This document shows positions 5,943 to 10,960 of a DNA stretch of 10,960 nt, piece by piece; positions within the stretch are counted from its first letter, which is position 1, and each line of letters begins with the position of its first letter. Made by a program: the position numbers and the translations under genes. Below the pieces are notes generated by a model. The model had not been told where the DNA came from, searched no databases, and saw only the letters and a program-made list of their open reading frames with translations. Location of the stretch: NCBI GenBank assembly GCA_003663415.1, contig QMZY01000021.1:1-10960 (forward strand), read 5' to 3'. This DNA comes from Candidatus Aenigmatarchaeota archaeon (lineage in GTDB: Archaea; Aenigmatarchaeota; Aenigmatarchaeia; QMZP01).

Positions 5943-7138
5943 TGCAGGCGGTTATATTAGCGGCAGGAAAGTCAACAAGAACATACCCTTTAACAATTAA
6001 TAAACCCAAAGTTTTATTGCGGGTTGCAAACAAACCAGTTCTGGAATATAACCTTGACGCTTTAAATGGTTTGGTTGATGAGGTTGTTCTGGTTTTGGGT
6101 TTTAAAAAGGAAATGGTTATGGAATATGCGAAAAAATATTCCGAGCGAACAGGTCTGAAAGTGAAATTTGCCTTTCAGGAAGAGCAGCTTGGAACAGCTC
6201 ATGCTTTGTTGTGTGCTGAAAAGTTTATAGATTCTGATTTCTTGGTTCTTATGGGAGATGATATTTATCATCCCAGAGATTTGGAAAACCTGATTGAGAA
6301 CAAATACTCTGTTTTGGCAAGGAAGGAAAAAAACCCGCAAAGATTTGGGATATGGATAACTGAAAATTCCAAAGTTACAGGGTTTCAGGAAAAACCTGAA
6401 AAACCATTGTCAGACATAGCGAATTGCGGAGCATATTGTTTGGGAAAAGAGGTTTTTCAGGAAATAAAAAAACTGAAAAAATCACCAAGAGGCGAATATG
6501 AGCTGAATGAAGCCGTTGCCGGATATGCAGAAAGAGAAGATGTTAAGGTTTGCATGCTTGAAGGTTACTGGTTATCTATAGGATATCCATGGGACGTTTT
6601 AAACGCTAATGAGTTTTTTCTTTCAAAAATAAAGGAAACCCGAATTGAAGGGCAGGTTGAAAAAAACGCTACACTTAAAGGTCCTGTACGGATAGGTAAA
6701 AACACGCTTGTCAGGAATGGTGCTTATATAGAAGGTCCTGTGGTTATTGGAGAGAACTGCGCAATAGGACCGAATTGTTTTATCAGAGCTTTCACAACTA
6801 TAGGAAGCAGCTGCAGAATAGGAAACGCTGTGGAAATAAAGAATTCTGTAATTGGGGATTCCACTAATGTAGGGCATTTATCATACGTGGGAGATTCCGT
6901 TATTGGAGACAAAGTTAATCTGGGCGGGGGAACAATTACAGCTAACCTGAGGCATGATGGAAAGAATGTAAAAAGTATAATAAAAGGAGAAAAAATAGAT
7001 ACAGGAAGAAGAAAGCTTGGAGCTGTCATAGGAGATGCTGTGCATACAGGAATACACACATCTGTCTATCCTGGCCGAAAAATCTGGCCTGAAAAAACCA
7101 CACTTCCCGGAGAGATAGTAAAAAAGGATATTGTGTGA
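5942..7138 (+). CDS. glmU: Bifunctional sugar-1-phosphate nucleotidylyltransferase / amino-sugar-1-phosphate acetyltransferase (archaeal GlmU)
   Basis: This 398-residue enzyme is expected to acetylate glucosamine-1-phosphate and join GlcNAc-1-phosphate to UTP, giving UDP-GlcNAc. The N-terminal nucleotidyltransferase (about 1-230) has LAAGKSTRTYPLT (6-18), KPK (21-23), EEQLGTAHALL (80-90) and MGDD (104-107). The C-terminal part (about 235-380) is a left-handed beta helix of hexapeptide repeats such as GPVRIG, GPVVIG and NSVIGD. From memory of Sulfolobus ST0452 (401 residues; acetyltransferase residues His308, Tyr311, Asn331, Lys337, Lys340), the same residues occur here at a constant shift of four: His312, Tyr315, Asn335, Lys341, Lys344. 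Both activities therefore look intact. ATG overlaps the glmS stop as TAATG, with GGTGA at 5933-5937 as ribosome binding site. The phosphoglucosamine mutase gene is absent from the window. Confidence 0.93.
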   Translation: MQAVILAAGKSTRTYPLTINKPKVLLRVANKPVLEYNLDALNGLVDEVVLVLGFKKEMVMEYAKKYSERTGLKVKFAFQEEQLGTAHALLCAEKFIDSDFLVLMGDDIYHPRDLENLIENKYSVLARKEKNPQRFGIWITENSKVTGFQEKPEKPLSDIANCGAYCLGKEVFQEIKKLKKSPRGEYELNEAVAGYAEREDVKVCMLEGYWLSIGYPWDVLNANEFFLSKIKETRIEGQVEKNATLKGPVRIGKNTLVRNGAYIEGPVVIGENCAIGPNCFIRAFTTIGSSCRIGNAVEIKNSVIGDSTNVGHLSYVGDSVIGDKVNLGGGTITANLRHDGKNVKSIIKGEKIDTGRRKLGAVIGDAVHTGIHTSVYPGRKIWPEKTTLPGEIVKKDIV

Positions 7139-7141
7139 AAA

Positions 7142-7903
7142 TTAAAAATATAGTTTTCTTTCTAAAGATTTTAGAATTTCTGAGTAATCGTTCAAAACAC
7201 ACACCCTGCCTTCAAAATTTGGATCATACCTGCATTCTTCTTTAAATGACTCCGAAGCTTTAGGATCTACAAATGGAAATTCAACCAATTTAAAAATATT
7301 TTTATCGTTTGGAGAATCGCCTATATATCCTGTAGCTTCATAATTAAGATTTAATTTTTTTAATGCTTCAGGAAACGTTTTTGATTTGTCCGTAAGGTTT
7401 ACTTGTAAATCATTTATTTCATTTGCAAATATCTCTGAAAAATAATTTTCAATACGATTTCTGTGTAACATATTTTTTATTAAAGGAGTGAAAGAGGCAC
7501 TGTAAATAAAATTCGTAACCTTATCTTCATAAAGTTCCTTTACAACATTAACACTGTTTTTATCAATTCTCACATCTATTTTCTTACCAATTTTAGGTAA
7601 CTTTCTAAAAACTTTATTTAGCAAATTTTCATCAAAAGGGTAATTTTCCATACAATGGGAAACAAAATCCTTTTTATAAGCAATATCATTTATAAAAACT
7701 GAATAAAGGGTTTCCCATTCATTCTTAAGTAAAAGGTTCCAACATTTTGGTTGTGTATAAAAAAACAATTTAGAAAATTTTTTTATTTTTAAATCAAAAA
7801 GGGAGTTTATTATAATCATATACATTAAAGTAATTTCTGGATGCCCATTAACTAATGTTCCATTAAAGTCCCATCCAAAACCATGCACACAGTATTTTTT
7901 CAT
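7142..7903 (-). CDS. HAD-superfamily hydrolase, AT-rich
   Basis: This 253-residue protein shows all four HAD motifs. Motif I is WDFNGTLV, with nucleophile Asp12. Motif II is IYSAS (Ser135). Motif III is a lysine in TDKSKTFPEAL (Lys173 or Lys175). Motif IV is GYIGDSPNDKNIF (Asp196, Asp200). An alpha-helical cap of about 100 residues lies between motifs I and II, as in C1-cap phosphatases and phosphoglycolate-phosphatase-like enzymes. Asn14 stands where phosphatases usually have the general acid Asp; DxNGT variants do occur in the superfamily, so activity is not excluded. By my count the gene is about 26% G+C, against roughly 38-40% in sampled lines of glmS and glmU, which suggests recent acquisition or weak selection. 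It ends three bases from the convergent glmU stop. Substrate unknown. Confidence 0.83.
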   Translation of the reverse strand: MKKYCVHGFGWDFNGTLVNGHPEITLMYMIIINSLFDLKIKKFSKLFFYTQPKCWNLLLKNEWETLYSVFINDIAYKKDFVSHCMENYPFDENLLNKVFRKLPKIGKKIDVRIDKNSVNVVKELYEDKVTNFIYSASFTPLIKNMLHRNRIENYFSEIFANEINDLQVNLTDKSKTFPEALKKLNLNYEATGYIGDSPNDKNIFKLVEFPFVDPKASESFKEECRYDPNFEGRVCVLNDYSEILKSLERKLYF

Positions 7904-7952
7904 AATAATTTTAAAAAATCTATTTAAAGTTATATAAATATATAAAATTAAT
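7904..7952. promoter_or_regulatory. Divergent promoter spacer, HAD gene / membrane protein
   Basis: This 49-base spacer is nearly all A and T between two divergent ATG codons. TATTTAAAG at 7921-7929 lies about 28 bases before the plus-strand start at 7953. TTATATAAATATA at 7930-7942, read on the minus strand, lies about 30 bases before the start at 7903. Both distances fit TATA boxes of leaderless genes. No ribosome binding site is visible on either side. Confidence 0.45.
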
Positions 7953-8390
7953 ATGGACTTTCCGAATTTTATAGACCCTCAGGCTTTGTATGACCTTGCG
8001 AACTCGCAAAGCTATAATTACTGGATTGGCCTTGGCGTTCAGGTTATTCTTTCCACGCTTGTTGGAGGAATCGTTCTTTTGGTTCTGGTTGAGATATTTA
8101 GTCACCACTTTGGAGAATCGGTCAAACCCGCGAACGCTTTTTTGGTCGCTTTGATAGGCAATGTTTTGACATTTTTTGGGGTAATGGGTTTATTGATTTC
8201 ATTTATTTCTTGGGTCCCGTTTGCTCATCTTATAATTTCACTTGGAATCTGGATTGTTTTAATAAAAGGGTTTTTCGGAGAAATGAGCTTTACTCACGCG
8301 GTAATGGTTGGTGTTATATTTTTTGTACTAAGCCTCGTGCTGGTTCCTTATATAACTGGCATGATAATGGGTTTTGTTCCAAGTTTTTGA
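7953..8390 (+). CDS. Unrecognised four-helix membrane protein
   Basis: I do not recognise this 145-residue protein. It has a short polar start (about residues 1-22) and four hydrophobic segments at about 24-48, 60-85, 87-107 and 113-142. The only conserved-looking polar features are a His-His-Phe-Gly stretch (51-54) after helix one, Glu47 inside or next to helix one, and His115 in the last segment. There is no signal peptide cleavage site, repeat or soluble domain. Codon use and base composition resemble the surrounding genes and not the AT-rich HAD gene. The ATG at 7953 is preceded by a TATA-like element at a leaderless distance. It stands alone on its strand, ending 18 bases before the convergent stop of the L10e gene. 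No function is proposed. Confidence 0.75.
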   Translation: MDFPNFIDPQALYDLANSQSYNYWIGLGVQVILSTLVGGIVLLVLVEIFSHHFGESVKPANAFLVALIGNVLTFFGVMGLLISFISWVPFAHLIISLGIWIVLIKGFFGEMSFTHAVMVGVIFFVLSLVLVPYITGMIMGFVPSF

Positions 8391-8408
8391 CAATAAAGAA
8401 ATTTGCTA

Positions 8409-8936
8409 TTAATTCGGCATGTCTTCTATAACTATTCTGCAGGTTGTTGGGAATTTTGCAGAGGCTCTTCTTAAAGCCTCTTTTATCTCGCGTTCCTTTG
8501 CTTTTTCAACCCTTACTTCAAGAAGCCTCTGATTCGGCCTGACCTGCGCAGCCGTGCCGACAGGTTTTCCAAAAGCTTTCCTCATGCCAGTCTGGAATCT
8601 GTCCGCACCAGCACCTGTGGCTATTGCATTTTCTCTTAAAACGTGGTGGGGATAAACAAGCACTTTAAGGAAATAAGAGTCTTTTCCAACAAATTTATCA
8701 AGATACCTGTTTGCAGCCACTCTGGCAGCCTCAAGGGCGTTATGTCTTATCTGAACCGCCTGCTGTGCTACTAAAAACCCCCTTACATCGTATTTTCTCT
8801 TTGAATCTCCCATTTCAAATTTAACTATTTTTTTTGCAGGGACACCCTTAACATAACTCTTTTTGGGTTTCTTTTTTGAGATTCTTGTCCAGGGCCTTTC
8901 TATCTTTCTATAACATTTTGCAGGTCTTAACGCCAT
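8409..8936 (-). CDS. rpl10e: 50S ribosomal protein L10e (uL16)
   Basis: This 175-residue archaeal/eukaryotic-type uL16 is a large-subunit protein that contacts the A-site tRNA region and 5S/23S rRNA. Diagnostic stretches are MALRPAKCYRKIERPWTR at the N-terminus, NALEAARVAANRYL (66-79), YPHHVLREN (95-103), ATGAGADRFQTGMRKAFGKP (106-125) and GTAAQVRPNQ (127-136). Length is normal. The internal loop (about 104-116) that reaches toward the peptidyl transferase centre is intact. This is the firmest evidence that the window is archaeal. The gene stands alone and not in a ribosomal operon. An AAATATTTAAAG element (minus strand, about 8973-8984) would start the message roughly 15 bases before the ATG, leaving room for the GGCGAT sequence that could pair with 16S rRNA. 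Confidence 0.97.
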   Translation of the reverse strand: MALRPAKCYRKIERPWTRISKKKPKKSYVKGVPAKKIVKFEMGDSKRKYDVRGFLVAQQAVQIRHNALEAARVAANRYLDKFVGKDSYFLKVLVYPHHVLRENAIATGAGADRFQTGMRKAFGKPVGTAAQVRPNQRLLEVRVEKAKEREIKEALRRASAKFPTTCRIVIEDMPN

Positions 8937-9036
8937 ACTATCGCCTTAAATTATGAATAATTGGATACAAGGCTTTAAATATTTATTCTTCACTCTTAAC
9001 TAATCCGTTCAAACCATAACATAATGGGAGGCAAAA
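8937..9036. promoter_or_regulatory. Divergent promoter region, rpl10e / PyrE-like unit, with strong SD
   Basis: CTTTAAATATTTATT at 8972-8986 is a near-symmetric TATA-like element that could serve both directions. On the plus strand it would start transcription near 9007. The first strong ribosome binding site downstream is GGGAGG at 9026-9031, five bases before a TTG at 9037 and more than 100 bases before the PyrE-like ATG at 9132, which has no such site of its own. This arrangement is the main support for the short ORF that follows. Confidence 0.45.
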
Positions 9037-9144
9037 TTGAAAAAAAGCAAACCGTTCCCAACACCTTATTCACTGCAGAAACACAGTCTAGAACACGTTA
9101 AACTTAAAAAATTTACTGCCAATAACATAAAATGCAAAAAATAA
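9037..9144 (+). CDS. Possible 35-residue leader ORF (TTG start)
   Basis: A 35-codon frame starts at TTG 9037, five bases after GGGAGG, the best Shine-Dalgarno match in the window. It ends at TAA 9142-9144, 13 bases inside the PyrE-like gene in another frame. The product would be small and basic, beginning KKSKPFPTPYSLQ and ending NNIKCKK, with no recognisable domain or membrane segment. Because the PyrE-like ATG has no ribosome binding site, translation of this frame could deliver ribosomes to that start by coupling. The codons are not obviously abnormal, but at this length that is weak evidence. An overlapping 25-codon frame from ATG 9024 is less likely because its ATG overlaps the binding site itself. 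Real or not, it is a hypothesis from signal placement. Confidence 0.3.
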   Translation: MKKSKPFPTPYSLQKHSLEHVKLKKFTANNIKCKK

Positions 9145-10058
9145 ATCAAGCTTTAGATAAAAACAAGGAGCTTATAGAAAAAGGATACGATGACGAGCTT
9201 GCGCCAGAGGAATCAGCCAAACTGTTAGCTGGTCTTCTTTTTGACATAACAGAAGCAACAGGTCAAAAATTGGTTTATGTTCAAAATTTTGATGAGATAA
9301 GAAAAGAAGGACCGAGGAAGTACGCTGGAAGAATTGACACAATGAAAGAAGAAGGACTTATTCCACAAGATGTGTATGAAAGCCTCAAGAAAATAGTTCC
9401 TGAAGGTAAACATATAGGACCGGTATATCTTAGGGTAAAAGGCTTGCTTACGCATAAAGTTCCAAGAGAAATATTCGCAAAACAATTAGCCAGAAAAATA
9501 GGCAGAGAATTTCTTCAAAAGATTGGCGGTAAATATCATGTTTGTTTGCCGAATATGACAGGCGGTGCATTTATCGGAGATGAAACACGAAGAAATTTAG
9601 AGAGTTTATATGAAGAGGCTATATGGCCAGCAACACCTTATGCAAGAGGCATGAGAAAAACAATAAGTGTGAAAAGAAATGAAGAGAATTTAACAGATTA
9701 TATAGAGGGATTGATGCCTCCTTTGGAAGAAACAAGCAGTGTTATAAATTTTGAAGAATTAAGAACAACCTCAGAAACTACTCAAAACACCATAAGGATT
9801 CTAAAAAGGTTCGGATACAGCGAAGAAAATGATATACATCTGGTGGCGGCATGCGTTTTTGATTATAGACATCCTGTTGGTGTTGAAAGGCTGGGAAGAG
9901 AGAATTTGACGCAGATTTATGTGGTTGATGGGAAAACGTTTTTTGAACAGGCTTACAAAAATGGATATTTAGATGGAGAACGATACGAAGTTGTAAGAGA
10001 ATGGCTTTCAGATCCATGGAACTGGACCAGAAAAGTTATAAAAACAATAAGTGAATAA
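9132..10058 (+). CDS. Divergent orotate phosphoribosyltransferase-like protein
   Basis: This 308-residue protein reads as a type I phosphoribosyltransferase of orotate-PRTase layout behind an unusual N-terminal region of about 95 residues. YLRVKGLL (99-106) matches the early substrate strand. YHVCLPNMTGGAFIGDETRR (135-154) matches the PyrE 'GPAYKGIPIA' segment, and YARGMRKTISVKRN (170-183) the flexible lysine loop. SSVINFEELRTTSETT (202-217) matches the PRPP-binding loop, and HLVAACVFDYRHPVG (236-250) the 'VDRQEGG' strand. PyrE would join orotate to PRPP to give OMP. The PRPP loop has Glu-Glu for Asp-Asp and Thr-Thr-Ser for the usual Thr-Gly pattern, so substrate and activity are uncertain. 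A regulator of the PurR/GfcR kind is an alternative, but the N-terminus shows no clear HTH. It is followed, one base after its stop, by the PyrF-like gene, which argues for an enzyme. Confidence 0.65.
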   Translation: MQKINQALDKNKELIEKGYDDELAPEESAKLLAGLLFDITEATGQKLVYVQNFDEIRKEGPRKYAGRIDTMKEEGLIPQDVYESLKKIVPEGKHIGPVYLRVKGLLTHKVPREIFAKQLARKIGREFLQKIGGKYHVCLPNMTGGAFIGDETRRNLESLYEEAIWPATPYARGMRKTISVKRNEENLTDYIEGLMPPLEETSSVINFEELRTTSETTQNTIRILKRFGYSEENDIHLVAACVFDYRHPVGVERLGRENLTQIYVVDGKTFFEQAYKNGYLDGERYEVVREWLSDPWNWTRKVIKTISE

Positions 10059-10059
10059 A

Positions 10060-10767
10060 ATGGTTGAAAAAATTTTTGTTGCGTTAGACCTGCCTACTGA
10101 TAAAATTGTAGAAACAGGCAGAAGTTTCTTGGAGGGTTTGGAAGGAGAATACGGAAACGAAATTAAGAAAAAGTTTGGAGTTAAAATAAATGACTACGCG
10201 TTAAGAAAGGGCTTTTCAAAATACAGGCTTTTCAAAGATATGGGTTATGAAATTTTTGGCGATTTAAAAATTTTTCATGGTTGTAATACAGGATATAAAA
10301 GCATTGAAGAAGTCACTTCAGAACTTCCGCTGGATTATATAACGGTTTCCGCATCACTTATGGAAAAAAATCTCAGAGGCTATGTAGAGAAAGGTAAAGA
10401 AGACGGAATAAAGGTTATCGGATTCACAATCCATACAAAGATACCTGAGGATGAGGCAAAGACACTTTATGGAAAAACTGTTTCACAAGTAATATATGAA
10501 TTAGGGAAAATATCTGAAGAAAGCGGATGCGATGCGATAACTATGGATGTCAAGGCTCTTGAGGAAAGCGAAGGGCTTAGAAATCTAAAAATTAAGAAAC
10601 TTATTCCTGGAGTTAGAATAAATCCAAGCGATAAAGATTATCAGGCAAGAGTATCACCAATGGAAAAAGTGAAAAAACTAAAAGATTATATCCACTATGT
10701 GGTTATGAGCAAGAGATACTTAAATGACAGAGACGCAATAGAAAGGTTTATAGACTTAATAATATAG
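10060..10767 (+). CDS. Divergent OMP decarboxylase-like TIM-barrel protein
   Basis: This 235-residue protein has the layout of the orotidine-5'-phosphate decarboxylase suprafamily, which in PyrF turns OMP into UMP. FVALDLP supplies Asp10, FGVKIND Lys42, and FGDLK Asp68 and Lys70. The phosphate-binding part is recognisable as IPGVRINPSDKDYQARVSP (Pro183, Gly184, Gln195) and SKRYLN (Arg219, matching the 'VGRYIT' strand). The expected second Asp of the DxKxxD motif is His73 (DLKIFHG), so the catalytic Lys-Asp-Lys-Asp network is incomplete. Hexulose-phosphate synthase and keto-gulonate-phosphate decarboxylase also keep that Asp, so none of these names fits well. ATG 10060 is chosen, one base after the upstream stop; a GTG at 10051 would add three residues and overlap the previous gene by 8 bases. 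Pairing with the PyrE-like gene suggests UMP synthesis or a relative of it. Confidence 0.7.
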   Translation: MVEKIFVALDLPTDKIVETGRSFLEGLEGEYGNEIKKKFGVKINDYALRKGFSKYRLFKDMGYEIFGDLKIFHGCNTGYKSIEEVTSELPLDYITVSASLMEKNLRGYVEKGKEDGIKVIGFTIHTKIPEDEAKTLYGKTVSQVIYELGKISEESGCDAITMDVKALEESEGLRNLKIKKLIPGVRINPSDKDYQARVSPMEKVKKLKDYIHYVVMSKRYLNDRDAIERFIDLII

Positions 10768-10769
10768 AA

Positions 10770-10960
10770 CTAAAAATCAGTTTCTTCAAAAATTTTGCTT
10801 TCTGTGACTCTGTTTTGCTGGTAATATTTAGCATTTTTTCTTTTATTGTAGGGAAGCTCAGCGGGTGAAGTCAGCCTGAAAATCACAAGTTTGCATATTT
10901 TCATCCCGGGATAAATTGTAACAGGCATCTTGCCAAGGTTTGAAATTTCCAAAACAAGCC
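10770..10960 (-). CDS. dcd: dCTP deaminase (or DCD-DUT), C-terminal part
   Basis: The minus strand is open from a TAG stop at 10770-10772 to the right edge, giving the last 62 residues of a protein. The sequence fits the C-terminus of dCTP deaminase: LVLEISNLGKMPVTIYPGMK, then LVIFRLTSPAELPYN, then AKYYQQNRVTESKI. In E. coli Dcd the same region reads as a PYNRREDAKY segment followed by ASRI, a very close match in pattern. The enzyme deaminates dCTP to dUTP; archaeal relatives may also hydrolyse dUTP to dUMP. The catalytic Glu lies upstream, outside the window, so mono- and bifunctional forms cannot be separated. The gene is convergent with the OMPDC-like gene, with two bases between the stops. 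Confidence 0.88.
   Translation of the reverse strand, partial: LVLEISNLGKMPVTIYPGMKICKLVIFRLTSPAELPYNKRKNAKYYQQNRVTESKIFEETDF

Noticed and set aside
6724..7059. Minus-strand open frame inside glmU
   Set aside because: It is a shadow of the hexapeptide-repeat region; the Pro/Ser-rich translation has no protein-like features.
9078..9098. Resemblance of TTCACTGCAGAAACACAG to dispersed repeats seen in some genomes
   Set aside because: The match is short and imperfect, and no second copy occurs in the window, so no repeat is claimed.
9024..9101. 25-codon frame starting ATG 9024
   Set aside because: Its ATG overlaps the GGGAGG sequence that best serves the TTG at 9037, and it stops 30 bases before the next gene. 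I prefer the 9037 frame but cannot exclude this one.
10051..10059. GTG start at 10051 for the OMPDC-like gene
   Set aside because: It would overlap the upstream gene by 8 bases; the ATG at 10060 places the first strand right at the N-terminus, as in the family.
1..10960. tRNA, rRNA, CRISPR array, insertion sequence or attachment site
   Set aside because: Reading the spacers on both strands showed no cloverleaf-like segment, spaced repeats, transposase or terminal inverted repeats. Spacers are short and AT-rich.

Overview
This window looks archaeal and AT-rich. The clearest marker is a complete archaeal/eukaryotic-type ribosomal protein L10e (uL16) gene. Supporting signs are an ADP-forming acyl-CoA synthetase beta subunit, an archaeal (ST0452-type) GlmU, an archaeal NYN-domain protein, a protein with an archaeal S-layer-type domain, and TATA-like boxes about 25-30 bases upstream of apparently leaderless starts. 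Gene packing is tight: several intergenic gaps are 0-50 bases, and stop/start overlaps are common. A small-genome DPANN-type lineage would fit, but nothing in the window fixes the phylum.

Layout. 1-632 (-): acyl-CoA synthetase (ADP-forming) beta subunit, cut by the left edge. 667-1395 (+): rhomboid intramembrane protease. 1485-1967 (+): NYN-domain predicted RNase. 2070-2874 (-): a two-gene overlapping unit, DUF457/YdjM-type membrane protein followed by a membrane-anchored OB-fold protein. 2915-3112 (+): a ThiS/MoaD-like beta-grasp protein without the C-terminal Gly-Gly. 3113-4039 (-): winged-HTH protein fused to an S-layer-type domain and ending in an EF-hand-like loop. 4188-7138 (+): glmS-glmU, overlapping by one base, two steps of UDP-GlcNAc synthesis. 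7142-7903 (-): a very AT-rich HAD-family hydrolase. 7953-8390 (+): an unrecognised membrane protein. 8409-8936 (-): ribosomal protein L10e. 9037-10767 (+): a possible 35-residue leader ORF, a divergent orotate phosphoribosyltransferase-like gene and a divergent OMP-decarboxylase-like gene. 10770-10960 (-): the C-terminal part of a dCTP deaminase, cut by the right edge.

How the genes fit together. GlmS makes glucosamine-6-phosphate, and GlmU converts glucosamine-1-phosphate to UDP-GlcNAc; the mutase between them is not in the window. The S-layer/HTH gene is divergent from glmS across a 148-base spacer that holds operator-like repeats, so it may regulate precursor supply for surface glycans (inference). 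The right end looks like pyrimidine nucleotide metabolism: a PyrE-like/PyrF-like pair convergent with dcd.

The best candidate for something undescribed is this PyrE/PyrF-like pair. Both proteins keep the family framework but alter signature residues: the PyrE-like PRPP loop has Glu-Glu and TTS, and the PyrF-like protein has His where the second active-site Asp is expected. The PyrE-like protein also carries an extra N-terminal region of about 95 residues. The two genes appear translationally coupled, possibly together with the small leader ORF. No tRNA, rRNA, CRISPR array or insertion sequence was seen, and no stretch over 300 bases lacks a gene.
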